Origin: CAWARU01 sp963784575
GTDB lineage: Bacteria > Pseudomonadota > Gammaproteobacteria > UBA6186 > Azoamicaceae
NCBI GenBank assembly: GCA_963784575.1
Contig: CAWARU010000001.1
Location: 2,356,001-2,420,000, forward strand
Reading direction: 5' to 3'
DNA: 64,000 nucleotides
Positions 44,439 through 53,728 of the stretch are shown here, in pieces; the first letter of the stretch is position 1, and every line of letters starts with the position of its first letter. The notes below the pieces were generated by a model. That model saw only the letters and a list, made by a program, of their open reading frames with translations, ran no database searches and was not told where the DNA came from. A program made the position numbers and the translations under genes.

Positions 44439-45564
44439 GGACTCCTGGTTTTTTGAGGAAGTAAGATTGTATCAAAAATCCGATGATGATAGGCTAACAG
44501 AATTGTATATAAAGTGTGGAATGTTAGCAGAGGATGGCAAAGACGCTCCTATATTTCTAAGAAGCCATCATTTGGCTGATCTTGTCTTGGTAGTAGATAG
44601 AGGGTTTGGTGCTGAGGCAGTTATTTGTTTTATAAAGAGATCTTCCTCCGTCCTCTGGGCATACAATCTGGTTTATGATAAAGCCATTAAAAAACAAAGC
44701 AAAACAACAAATCTTTGGAAAACTGCCTTTAGGATTGCTAAAGAACAAAAGGTAGATTGGCTGACTGCTCAGCCTATGGCAAGGAAATCTGAAGCCCTTC
44801 AAAGATATTTTCATTATTATGGTTGGTTTTCATATGCAGACGATGAAATAATAAATCCTTTGCCATTATGCTATAAGATTTGGCAAAAATTTGACCTTAA
44901 CCCAATGCTTCCGAACCGAATGTCCTTTACTAAGGAAAGTTTTATCATAGAAAATGTAAATTCAAGAATTATTATTAATAAAAAAGACAATAATTTATCA
45001 AGTTTTTTAGGGAAACAGGAAATTATATATAACGAAAATGTTGCAGATATTAATGTGTTATTTTCTAATGTCGATGCACAACCCCAACACCTACAAAATT
45101 TGCGATTTTTTCAATCCAATGGCGCCATTTCTCTTTTAAAATCTGGTTTTAGTTTGTTACAACCTTGGTGGACTTCTATCAGTACCGAAGAATTAGTACT
45201 TCCAGCAAGAGATTTTTGGCCTTGGGATGAAATTTTGAATCAGAATCATCAAATAGAATTTATCCAACATGATGGTGAATTAAAAAATAGACTTAACATT
45301 TTACAACTGAGTAAAATAGAATTTCAATTTCAATTCAGAGGAAATCCGTCCTCTTCATATACCAGATTGTTGTTTGAGAGTTATAATAAGCCGATCGTAA
45401 GAGAAGGCGAAATCGAGATAGGGGACAGCATCCTAAATTTTGGTGAATTAGCATATAATGTCATCTATTTGAAATGTAATAGTGTTTGGCGGACATTTGT
45501 CTTTGTTTGTAAAGGTACTTTTAATCTTGATGTAAGTGTAAGGAAACAGTATGAGCTGCATTAA
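44386..45564 (+). CDS. GNAT-like protein of the RiPP locus, function unknown
   Basis: 392 residues from ATG 44386; ATG 44413 (MENLANKLED) is an alternative start. The gene overlaps both neighbours, so it is tightly coupled to the two radical SAM genes. Residues about 25-165 have the look of a GNAT acyltransferase fold: a strand-helix series with VLVVDRGFGAEAVICFI, LWAYNLVYDKA, then ALQRYFHYYGW, like the last helix-strand of GNATs, but without a clear Q/R-x-x-G-x-G/A acetyl-CoA loop. The remaining about 220 residues, rich in Asn, Phe and Trp, match nothing I recognise. It could acylate the peptide, bind it, or help the radical enzymes. This is inference. Confidence 0.75.
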   Translation: MKTQQNSPLMENLANKLEDSWFFEEVRLYQKSDDDRLTELYIKCGMLAEDGKDAPIFLRSHHLADLVLVVDRGFGAEAVICFIKRSSSVLWAYNLVYDKAIKKQSKTTNLWKTAFRIAKEQKVDWLTAQPMARKSEALQRYFHYYGWFSYADDEIINPLPLCYKIWQKFDLNPMLPNRMSFTKESFIIENVNSRIIINKKDNNLSSFLGKQEIIYNENVADINVLFSNVDAQPQHLQNLRFFQSNGAISLLKSGFSLLQPWWTSISTEELVLPARDFWPWDEILNQNHQIEFIQHDGELKNRLNILQLSKIEFQFQFRGNPSSSYTRLLFESYNKPIVREGEIEIGDSILNFGELAYNVIYLKCNSVWRTFVFVCKGTFNLDVSVRKQYELH

Positions 45565-46864
45565 TAATCATGTTCTTGCAATGCAAAAGCTTGGAGAGGT
45601 CTGGTTTGTAAAGCATATTCCAAGTAGAAGATTTTTTGAATTTTCGAATACTTTAGGGATACTTTGGGAGTGCTTACTGTCAACGCAAAGTATCAATGAC
45701 GCCAAAGAAAAATTTGAAAGAAAATTTCCTTCTGTAAAAGAAGTTGGGGATGATTTTGTTGATGCGATAAAGCAACTAGAAAAATACGGGTTACTTAACA
45801 ATAATAATTTACGTGACAATAAAATAGTTGGTTCAAACTCGGCTTCACACACTTTGAATGATATAGGAAGCATACAAAAGAAAATGGCTTCTATAAGTAG
45901 AAAAACCAACAGACCACTTTTGGCAGAGTATGAAATGACTTATCGATGTAATTTACGCTGCGTCTATTGCTATCAACCCAATTATTTAAAACATGCGAAA
46001 ATAAATGAGTTAACAAAAGAAGAAATTACTGTAATGTTGCAAGATTTTTCAAAGTCTGGTTTATTTTTCTTTAATGTCACTGGAGGTGAATGTACGTTAA
46101 TGCCGAATTTTCCTCATGTTATTGAAGAAGCCAGAAAACTCCATTTGGATTTAACAGTACTTACTAATGCAACAGCCATAAAACCTCATATATTAGATTT
46201 ATTTAGCGAATATGAAATTTCAGAGATCAAAGTAAGCATCTATGGTTCCTCAGCAGAGACTTATAAAAAGTTTACTGGGTTTGAATCTGGTTTTAACAAA
46301 GTAGTAAATAATCTAAAAAAAATGAAGGAAGCAAATTTAAATGTGACAGGCAAAATCATTGTAACTTCTTACCAGGAAAAAGAGTATAAAGAGACTGTAC
46401 GATTGCTGCAGGATCTTGATATAAACATTGAAGTTAATAGTCATATAATGCCAGCTATGGATGGTGATTTATATCCTCTGGAGTTTCGTCCGCAATCTTC
46501 TACGCTCAAAGAACTTATGGAAACAGGATATATTGACATTGAGGGGGGCTGTAGGGCTTGCACAGCGGGCACTCTAAAATTTCGTATAACGCCTGATGGT
46601 TCTGTCAATGCATGTGAATTAACACGTGAAACGCTTGGCAATATTCGCCAAGGCAATATTTTGGATATTTTAAATTCTTCTAAGTCCAAATCAGTCAAAA
46701 ATGAGGTTTGGCAAGCGATCAAAAGTCAGGATAAAGAAAAAGTCTGGGCATTGCCTTGTCCTGCTATTGGAAAGATGGAGGAAGGAAGTTGGGTCGAGCC
46801 CTCTAAAGAGGCCATGAGATGGACTAATATTGCGATTGAACTTAAGGAACATGGTATTGCTTAA
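45551..46864 (+). CDS. Second radical SAM/SPASM-type peptide-modifying enzyme
   Basis: 437 residues, ATG overlapping the previous gene by 14 bases with GGAAACAGT upstream. The N-terminal about 90 residues resemble a PqqD-like domain (FFEFSNTLGILWECLL then DDFVDAIKQLEKYGLL). The radical SAM core has CNLRCVYCYQ near 137 and FNVTGGECTLMP. The C-terminal part has GGCRACTAGTLKFRITPDGS, NACE and LPCPA, Cys placed as in SPASM or twitch domains. It is clearly different from the enzyme at 43059, so the pathway probably makes two kinds of radical modification or acts at two sites. It acts in the cytoplasm on the precursor peptide (inferred). Confidence 0.9.
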   Translation: MSCINNHVLAMQKLGEVWFVKHIPSRRFFEFSNTLGILWECLLSTQSINDAKEKFERKFPSVKEVGDDFVDAIKQLEKYGLLNNNNLRDNKIVGSNSASHTLNDIGSIQKKMASISRKTNRPLLAEYEMTYRCNLRCVYCYQPNYLKHAKINELTKEEITVMLQDFSKSGLFFFNVTGGECTLMPNFPHVIEEARKLHLDLTVLTNATAIKPHILDLFSEYEISEIKVSIYGSSAETYKKFTGFESGFNKVVNNLKKMKEANLNVTGKIIVTSYQEKEYKETVRLLQDLDINIEVNSHIMPAMDGDLYPLEFRPQSSTLKELMETGYIDIEGGCRACTAGTLKFRITPDGSVNACELTRETLGNIRQGNILDILNSSKSKSVKNEVWQAIKSQDKEKVWALPCPAIGKMEEGSWVEPSKEAMRWTNIAIELKEHGIA

Positions 46865-46879
46865 TATAACAAAAAAAAT

Positions 46880-48061
46880 ATGCCGTTAAAAAACTTGGAA
46901 TTATTAGTCTTCAAGCTAATTGCTCTGATAGATTCTTTAAGTTTTGCAATCATTCTTCCATGCCTACCTTATTTTGCGATGAAATTTGGTGCGACTCCCT
47001 TAGAAATCACTGGTTTGACAGCCATTTATTACCTGGGTTTTTTCATATCTGTTCCTATTATTGGCTATTTGATAGATAAACAATTTATCGAAAAAAAATT
47101 ATTACTTTTTACAATAAATGGCATCATATTTTCTTACGTAGTCCTACTTGTATCCAAAAATGTATTCTTAATATATGTTGCGCGATTTATTATGGGTTTA
47201 ATGTCAGGAAATTTATGTATTTTGCAAGTTGCTATTACCAATTTATCGAAAAAAGAAGAGCTGACTGAAAATTTTGCTGCCCTTTCTGTATTTGGAAATA
47301 TAGGTGATATTTTAGGAATGGGAATGTGTATCAGTCTGCCATTTATTTTTCAAGAGGATTTGGTTTATCAAAATATTTTTCTTTTTTCTATAATAATTAA
47401 CTTCCTGATTTCTTTCGCACTTATTAAGTGCGTTCGTAGATCAATACCAAAAAAAAACCAGGTCCAAAAGGTGCAGGATTTTTCATGGAAGAATATTAAT
47501 TTAAATATATTATCTTATTTATTTTTTAACTTTTCATTAATGAGTATTTCTTCCGTACTTCCACTATTAGTTTATGAAAAATTTGGCTTTACCACCCAAG
47601 CCCTTGCGGCATTATTTTTATTGTATATAATGGTTGGTACTCTGGCTCAAAAGCTGGTGCTTAGAGGATCTATTGAAAATAATAAGTTGGCTATAGTTTT
47701 ATCCTGCTATTCATTATGTTTTATCTCTTGCATGCTCTTTGAAAAGGCAAATAGTCCTATTGTATTCATAATACTCTGTATTATCTTTTCTGTAGGCGTA
47801 TATTTACTTTCGCCATTAATTCTTTTCAATATAGCAAGTTCATCACTTAACTCTGGTAGAACGGGTGTAATAATGGGAATTTCGGACTGCACAAAAGCTT
47901 TGGCAACAATTGTCGCATCTATTTCTTCTGGGTTTTTGTACCAAAATTATTCTGAAAACATAGTTTTTTATACCAGCGGTGCCTTATTGCTTCTCAGTTT
48001 TTTCTTCTACATAAGTTATTCGAAACCCTATTTTTTGTTCAGGAAAATATATGACAAATGA
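46880..48061 (+). CDS. MFS transporter, probable peptide exporter
   Basis: 393 residues with about twelve hydrophobic segments, a central loop near 190-205 (RRSIPKKNQVQK) and the MFS loop motif between segments 2 and 3 (GYLIDKQFIEKKLL). It starts 15 bases after the radical SAM gene; its stop overlaps the hydrolase start by 11 bases (ATGACAAATGA). In this operon it most likely exports the mature product or gives self-protection. There is no dedicated ABC exporter with a peptidase domain in the locus. Substrate is inferred from context. Confidence 0.88.
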   Translation: MPLKNLELLVFKLIALIDSLSFAIILPCLPYFAMKFGATPLEITGLTAIYYLGFFISVPIIGYLIDKQFIEKKLLLFTINGIIFSYVVLLVSKNVFLIYVARFIMGLMSGNLCILQVAITNLSKKEELTENFAALSVFGNIGDILGMGMCISLPFIFQEDLVYQNIFLFSIIINFLISFALIKCVRRSIPKKNQVQKVQDFSWKNINLNILSYLFFNFSLMSISSVLPLLVYEKFGFTTQALAALFLLYIMVGTLAQKLVLRGSIENNKLAIVLSCYSLCFISCMLFEKANSPIVFIILCIIFSVGVYLLSPLILFNIASSSLNSGRTGVIMGISDCTKALATIVASISSGFLYQNYSENIVFYTSGALLLLSFFFYISYSKPYFLFRKIYDK

Positions 48062-49265
48062 AGAGAATAAAATAATTAGAATTTTATTATTATTTACTTG
48101 GTTTACAGTTATAATTCTCGCATTAAAATTTGTTCAAAGAAAGCTTGCCAGAGCTGCCAGCAAGTTCATTTTACCAGCGCAATCAAGAGATTTTACCTAT
48201 CTAAAGGTTGGTCTAGACAATAATCGTGTTTTGGCATCAGAGTACATGGCTATTTGGAAAGCAAATATTGTGGAGAATAATATGCGATTTTATGTGCATA
48301 AATTGCCTCTCCAGAGATTGAATGTTTTTGAAATAGAGGTTTCAGCGGAAGCTCAAGATATCATAGTTTTCAACACAAATGATTCGTGTTATGAAGAGAA
48401 TCTCGAATATCTTTTTTTAATGGCTCAAGGTACAAAATGCAATATTTTTGCTTTTAATTATAGGACTGTTAATTCTAATAGAAGAGAGGGAATTATTAAA
48501 CAAGAATTAATCGATGATGGAAAGGAAGTCTATCGTTTTGTTAAAACTAGAAGAGGTAGATCAAATGGAATAATTTTGTATGGTCATTCCTTAGGTGCAA
48601 TGATTGCCATATTTGTTGCCATTGATTGTTTTAAAAATAACCAGTCCGTTAAAATATTCAGTGATCGTGCTCCCGCAAGCTTATCTGAAGCTGTTTGCGG
48701 TTTGGCACGAACAATCTTTGAAAATCCAGATAAAATAGGATTAAACTGTTCTCCAAGACCAATGATTGGTAGGATTCTGTCTATGATTATTTGGCCAATC
48801 GTTAAAATTGGTTTAATATTGCTCGGATGGGAAATGAATGTAGCGACTGCATTCAGAGAAATTCCAGATGATGTTAAAGAATATACGGTGATTCGATCAA
48901 AAAAAGAGGATCGAAGTTATGATCGCTTAAGTGCCAGGCATGTTGATGATCTCATTATTTATTTTCGCAGTAGTTTATATGCTGCCTTAAGTCGAGAAAC
49001 AAAAGCACAGAAAAACAGTCTTAAGTCCACAATTCAAGAAATGCAGCTTGAACAGCAATTTGGAAAAACTATTGATGAGGAGCGTCTTAAGCAAGTACAA
49101 CAGCGTCTCGCTCTTTTAAAGGCTAGGAAGTTTAATGGATCAACAAAAGATAGTCATGGTGTACCATTGATGTTTTTGAAGAGTCGTAATGATGATAGAA
49201 CGGGGCTAAAGTTACTCGCAGAATTTTGCCATAGAAACCAGGATATACAAATTCCTAAATTTTAG
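48051..49265 (+). CDS. Membrane-anchored alpha/beta hydrolase of the RiPP locus
   Basis: 404 residues. One N-terminal hydrophobic segment (about 9-26, ILLLFTWFTVIILAL) should anchor it in the membrane. The hydrolase nucleophile elbow is YGHSLGAMIA near 177 (G-x-S-x-G). Later parts include SDRAPASL and DSHGVPLMF, where the acid and the His HG could lie. A charged helical insert (about 315-365) precedes the end. Its coupling to the exporter suggests it removes the leader, trims or hydrolyses the peptide, or gives immunity; similar lone hydrolases also occur among Legionella-type effectors. No hairpin terminator is obvious after it; the convergent E2 gene ends 33 bases away. Confidence 0.78.
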   Translation: MTNEENKIIRILLLFTWFTVIILALKFVQRKLARAASKFILPAQSRDFTYLKVGLDNNRVLASEYMAIWKANIVENNMRFYVHKLPLQRLNVFEIEVSAEAQDIIVFNTNDSCYEENLEYLFLMAQGTKCNIFAFNYRTVNSNRREGIIKQELIDDGKEVYRFVKTRRGRSNGIILYGHSLGAMIAIFVAIDCFKNNQSVKIFSDRAPASLSEAVCGLARTIFENPDKIGLNCSPRPMIGRILSMIIWPIVKIGLILLGWEMNVATAFREIPDDVKEYTVIRSKKEDRSYDRLSARHVDDLIIYFRSSLYAALSRETKAQKNSLKSTIQEMQLEQQFGKTIDEERLKQVQQRLALLKARKFNGSTKDSHGVPLMFLKSRNDDRTGLKLLAEFCHRNQDIQIPKF

Positions 49266-49297
49266 ATGGTAACCGGCCATTGGCATGGCAAATTTGT

Positions 49298-50512
49298 TTA
49301 ATCGACCAGTCCTGATAGATTTTCTATTATTTTCTTTATGTGCTGCAAGAATTTGGAGGCTTCAATACCATTAATGATACGATGGTCAATTGTCAGTGAG
49401 AGATGAAGGTAGTTTAATTCTGGAGGGTAGGGGGAGCCTAAAAACAACAGTGCTATTGCGGGATCAACTAAAAGAGGCGACCCCCAGACTACCCCACAAT
49501 CTCCCATATAACTTAAAATGATATTGGGCCGTAATTTGATTTGATCTTCCCCATCTAATGCTCGTTCAACGCGGGTTTGCAAAGCATCTATGAAGCTATC
49601 AAAATTTAAGGTGTCTGCTGCAGGGATCACAGCTGTTACTAAATCATCTTGGTGAGTTTGAACAGCAATCCCTAAATTAACATGAGAAAATTCGCGTTTA
49701 ATAGATTTACCGATGAGCATGGTTCGAAATAAAGGATATTTTATACAAGCTTGTGCTACACAATAAGCAAATGCTTGGAAGACAGAAATTGCTTTTTGAT
49801 TATCCAAATCAGCACCCTGTTCCCTAAAGAATTGCGCAACTTTTTCTAATTTAATCAATTCAATAGTTGCGACCAAGGTTGCAGGAATAATATTCTGCTG
49901 GCTGGCTTTAAATCGCGCATTTAACATTTGTTGTTGTTCTGGGATGTAAATGTCCTGATATATTCGTATATCTTCTTCCGCAGTTCTGGATACATTTTGC
50001 AGTTTATTTTTTTGTTCAAGATAATTGTCTACATCTGTTGATAACAAAACAGAACCATCCTGCGGTATTGCCAGCATTTCCGCTAAAGATATCCCCGCCT
50101 CTTTACAATAGAGTCGAGTCCTGGGGGGAATTTTTCTGAATATTTTTTTTTCGTCTTCACTCAACAAAAGTTGTTTGTCATTTTGTGATGGAAAATTTGA
50201 CATACTTTCTTTTTCAGGCTCGCAAACAACTTTGGAGTGTGTATCTATGGTTTCAATTGTACCAATTCTAGCACCTACGGCTACGATATCTCCTTCATTT
50301 ACTTCCCAACTCAGCAAATGACCGCCAACCAGAGCTTCAATTTCGAAAGTAGATTTATCTGTTTCCATTATATATAAAACCTGATCTTTTTCTATTTTTT
50401 CACCAAGATTTTTTAAAAAACGAATAATAGTTACCTCTCTCAATCCTTCCCCCATTTGAGGAACAATAATTTCAGAAATAACAGGGCTAATTGTTGCAGT
50501 TTGTTTAGACAT
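49298..50512 (-). CDS. 2-oxoacid dehydrogenase E2 (dihydrolipoamide acyltransferase)
   Basis: 404 residues in order: one lipoyl domain (to about 85) with the lipoyl Lys in METDKSTFEIEA; a peripheral subunit-binding domain (about 128-165, IPPRTRLYCKEAGISL); and the catalytic domain from about 190. The active-site motif reads DHRIINGIEA, where the family has DHRxxDG: the Asp is Asn here. The His is kept. It transfers the acyl group made by E1 to CoA, in the cytoplasm. It is the last gene of the minus-strand operon, nine bases after E1. With the branched-chain dehydrogenase upstream, isobutyryl-, isovaleryl- or methylbutyryl-CoA are likely products. No E3 gene is in the window. Confidence 0.92.
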   Translation of the reverse strand: MSKQTATISPVISEIIVPQMGEGLREVTIIRFLKNLGEKIEKDQVLYIMETDKSTFEIEALVGGHLLSWEVNEGDIVAVGARIGTIETIDTHSKVVCEPEKESMSNFPSQNDKQLLLSEDEKKIFRKIPPRTRLYCKEAGISLAEMLAIPQDGSVLLSTDVDNYLEQKNKLQNVSRTAEEDIRIYQDIYIPEQQQMLNARFKASQQNIIPATLVATIELIKLEKVAQFFREQGADLDNQKAISVFQAFAYCVAQACIKYPLFRTMLIGKSIKREFSHVNLGIAVQTHQDDLVTAVIPAADTLNFDSFIDALQTRVERALDGEDQIKLRPNIILSYMGDCGVVWGSPLLVDPAIALLFLGSPYPPELNYLHLSLTIDHRIINGIEASKFLQHIKKIIENLSGLVD

Positions 50513-50520
50513 ATATTTCT

Positions 50521-52599
50521 CTAGAGAATTGTTAAGGTGTTTTTAATTGCCGCAATGACATCTTCTACGGATGGCAAGACAGCATATTCTAGACTTGGAT
50601 GATAAGGAATATGGATATCATCGCGCGCTACTAATTGGGGAGGAGCATATAAAAAAGAAAACCATTCCGTATTGGAAACAATATTGGATATGATGGTAGA
50701 CCCAAAACTACTGGTTTTGTTATCTTCTTGCACGACTACCAAACGACCCGTTTTTTCCAAGGATTTTGCTATCGTTTTCATATCGCAAGGTACAAGGCTT
50801 CGCAAATCAATTATTTCTAAGGAAATTCCAATTTCACTATAATAAGCATCGACTTTTTCCATAAGTTCTAATATGTTTCCCCAACATACTACAGTGACAT
50901 CTGTGCCCTCTTTTACAATCGAGGCAATACCGAAAGATATGGCCTTGAATTTCGTGACAGATTTCTTTATTCTCGTAATATGCTTTGGTATCAAAATGAG
51001 AGAAGGATCAAGATCTTGCATTGCGGCAGCAAATAAGCCAAAGGCATCTTCTGGTGTACTTGGTACGGCTACTCTAAGGCCAGGGATGTGCGTCCACCAC
51101 CCTTCATTGCTTTGACTATGCCAAAGTCCTCCTGCTGGTAAGTACGCACCGTATGGCGCATATAGAACCATAGGGCAAGACCATTGACTACAACTACGCC
51201 ATCTCAAGCTCGCAACTTGAGAAACCAACTGATCAAACCCAGGCGTAATAAAATCAATAAATTGTATTTCAAATACGGGTCTATATCCATGAACAGCTAA
51301 GCCTACTGCTGCTCCAATAATTGTAGCTTCTGCAATGGGCGCATTGGTTACACGATTGGGATAAAGAGTGCTAAGCCCCTTAGTAAAACCAAAAACACCG
51401 CCCTTTGGATCTTCGATATCTTGACCAAAAAGTAACATATTACTATTTTCTTGAAGTCCTAAGTTAAGTGCCAGATTTATTGTATCCACCATTGTCAGCG
51501 GAGTCTGCAAAGTCTGCGGAGGTTGCAAAGTCTGCGAAGACTGCGAAATTTGCTGAGACAGAGGGAATTCCGTGAATAGTTCGCGATGGGTAACGGCCGC
51601 ACCATACAAATGTTCTTTTATATTTAGATCGGGTTCCTCTTTTTGATTTTCTAAAACTTCATCAAAAGTAGCAAAGACATCATTTTGCAGAGATAGTTCT
51701 ATTTTTGTTAATTCTTCTTCTGTTAAGTGGCCCTGTTTTATAAGATGAGCGGCATAAACCTGGATCGGATCACACAAAGCCGCCAATTCATCAGGCGTTC
51801 TATAAAGTCTGTGATCTTCTCCCACGGTATGTGAATCAAGCCTATCTACAGAACACCATAAAATACTTGGGCCTAGACCTTGCCTCACTTTTTCAATTGC
51901 TCGGGCTGCACAATCAAGAACTTGCAATACATCCCGGCCATCTATCTGAGTCAGCAATTCTTGATTAAATATGCCCATCTGAAAAGGTAAGAATTTTGCA
52001 GTAGGAGTGCTAATTGCATATTGATTATCTTCTACTAAAAAAATAATGGGTAATTGCTCTTGGACGGCATGGCAAACTGCCTCATAAAATTCTCCCTCAC
52101 GGGTTGCTCCATCTCCAATGCTACAAACGGTGAGATGATTCAATTTGTCCATTTTTTGGGCCCAGGCTGAACCAACGGCAGGCAAACATTGTGATGCAGT
52201 CGGGGCAGCACTCGGAAAGACTTTATAAGTGAATGAACCACAATGAGCAACCATACTTCTACCCCCAGAAGTCGAAGATGGCTTTGCTAAGAAATCCTGG
52301 ACTAATTCTTTGATGGTTATCCCTTTCCCAAGCATTAAATGACTTCCCCTATAGTAGGGAAAAAGATAATCTTCTTTATTCAATAAAAAAGGAATAGCCA
52401 TCAAACCTTCATGTCCACTACTTGAGACATGAACATGAGCCCTACCTTGTCTTACCAGCATAGCGCTTTTTTTATCAAATGAGCGCACTTGAAGCATCAA
52501 GCGAAGTAAATTTAAGTGCGTACTTCTCTTCACTCTCTTCATGAGAATGTCTTCCGGCGAATGCTGATGTTGCTCCTGCAAAACTATTTCATTAAACAT
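50521..52599 (-). CDS. 2-oxoacid dehydrogenase E1, fused alpha and beta subunits
   Basis: 692 residues. The first half is E1-alpha: QVRSFDKKSAML, YYRGSHLMLGKG and the thiamine diphosphate motif GDGATREGEFYEA ending in EDNQYAIST near 208. After a linker with a short T/L-P-Q repeat (about 350-370) comes E1-beta: FGQDIEDPKGGVFGFTKGL, APIAEATIIGAAVG and LRSLVPCD. Fusions of alpha and beta occur in the branched-chain type of the family. It decarboxylates a 2-oxoacid and loads the acyl group on E2. The start overlaps the end of the Leu/Val dehydrogenase gene by 16 bases, so the amino acid to 2-oxoacid to acyl-CoA route is encoded as one unit. Confidence 0.92.
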   Translation of the reverse strand: MFNEIVLQEQHQHSPEDILMKRVKRSTHLNLLRLMLQVRSFDKKSAMLVRQGRAHVHVSSSGHEGLMAIPFLLNKEDYLFPYYRGSHLMLGKGITIKELVQDFLAKPSSTSGGRSMVAHCGSFTYKVFPSAAPTASQCLPAVGSAWAQKMDKLNHLTVCSIGDGATREGEFYEAVCHAVQEQLPIIFLVEDNQYAISTPTAKFLPFQMGIFNQELLTQIDGRDVLQVLDCAARAIEKVRQGLGPSILWCSVDRLDSHTVGEDHRLYRTPDELAALCDPIQVYAAHLIKQGHLTEEELTKIELSLQNDVFATFDEVLENQKEEPDLNIKEHLYGAAVTHRELFTEFPLSQQISQSSQTLQPPQTLQTPLTMVDTINLALNLGLQENSNMLLFGQDIEDPKGGVFGFTKGLSTLYPNRVTNAPIAEATIIGAAVGLAVHGYRPVFEIQFIDFITPGFDQLVSQVASLRWRSCSQWSCPMVLYAPYGAYLPAGGLWHSQSNEGWWTHIPGLRVAVPSTPEDAFGLFAAAMQDLDPSLILIPKHITRIKKSVTKFKAISFGIASIVKEGTDVTVVCWGNILELMEKVDAYYSEIGISLEIIDLRSLVPCDMKTIAKSLEKTGRLVVVQEDNKTSSFGSTIISNIVSNTEWFSFLYAPPQLVARDDIHIPYHPSLEYAVLPSVEDVIAAIKNTLTIL

Positions 52600-53705
52600 T
52601 GGGCAGCCAGGTTGTAAGGAAGGTTATGATCTTTTGAATATGTCAATAAATCTAATACTTTCTTGTGGATATTATCTTCGATCCATTTTTGGGCGTGTTC
52701 TAATGGGTGCCCTAGATAAGAGTTTCCAGCAAAAACTGCGCCCCCAACATTTGCGATAAAATCGGGGATATAAATGATATTTCTTTTATATAAGAGATCG
52801 TCCATCTCTTCAGAAGCTAAAATATTATTTGCTGAACCACAAATTATTTTTGCGTTAATGTCAGTGATTGTTGCATTATTAATCACTTCTCCTAAACCAC
52901 AGGGTGCAAAAATATCATACTCACCTTTATGTATGTGAGAGGGCTCGACAACTTGTGTCTTGTGTGTCTTGCATTTCTCCTGAAATAGATGAGTTCTCTG
53001 CAAATCGATGTCAGTCACTGTGAGCTTTGCGCCTTGTTCATATAAAACGCTCGCCAAAAGATATCCGACTTTTCCAAGACCTTGTACTGCAATTTTTAAT
53101 CCTGACAGGTTGCTTTTTCCGAACTTAAACAGAGCTGCTGCTTTCATTGCTTCTAATACGCCGGCCACTGTCAAGGAAGCCAAATGGTCTATGTTATCAT
53201 GGGAGGTTAAAGCTGTAATATAATTGGTGTTCTTAGCCGCAATTTGTAAATCTTCTGGGGAAACACCACTGTCGCAGCCCGTGATGATACGCCCCTCTAG
53301 ACTCTCGATAAATTGACCGTATTCTAGAAAGTAATTATGCTTATCCACATTCTTCGATGGCTTAATCAAAACAGCTTTTCCTCCATTAAAGGGAAGCTCT
53401 GCAAATTTTGCTTTATACGTCATTGCTCTCGATAATTTGACTGCATCGAAAATGGCGTCCTCAATTGAGGAATAATAAATACAACGCGTACCCCCCAATG
53501 CTGACTTGTATTCCGAGTTTGCGCGATCAATCGATATAATCGCAATGAGATTTGAGACAGGATTAATCTTTACATACAATTCATTAGGACCAGTAATCAT
53601 TTTATATAATGATTTTTGTAGTGAATCATGTGTTGAATTATGTGTTGAAGTATTTAATGAAGTATAGTCATGTCTTGAAATTACAGTTTGTTCGATACTC
53701 ATCAT
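52584..53705 (-). CDS. Leu/Val/Phe-type amino acid dehydrogenase
   Basis: 373 residues. The substrate domain has ALGGTRCIYYSS, AMTYKAKFAELPFNGGKAVL with the two Lys of the family, and TGCDSGVSPEDL. The Rossmann domain has IAVQGLGKVGYLLA near 206, then APCGLGEVIN, IICGSANN and DFIANVGG. This fits leucine or valine dehydrogenase: NAD-dependent removal of the amino group to give the branched 2-oxoacid. It feeds the fused E1 directly downstream. The first about 35 residues are Ser/Thr-rich and repeat-like (NTSTHNSTHDS), longer than usual. Substrate among Leu, Val and Ile is not resolved. Confidence 0.9.
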   Translation of the reverse strand: MMSIEQTVISRHDYTSLNTSTHNSTHDSLQKSLYKMITGPNELYVKINPVSNLIAIISIDRANSEYKSALGGTRCIYYSSIEDAIFDAVKLSRAMTYKAKFAELPFNGGKAVLIKPSKNVDKHNYFLEYGQFIESLEGRIITGCDSGVSPEDLQIAAKNTNYITALTSHDNIDHLASLTVAGVLEAMKAAALFKFGKSNLSGLKIAVQGLGKVGYLLASVLYEQGAKLTVTDIDLQRTHLFQEKCKTHKTQVVEPSHIHKGEYDIFAPCGLGEVINNATITDINAKIICGSANNILASEEMDDLLYKRNIIYIPDFIANVGGAVFAGNSYLGHPLEHAQKWIEDNIHKKVLDLLTYSKDHNLPYNLAAQCLMK

Positions 53706-53728
53706 GCCAAGCTCTCTAAACTACAACC

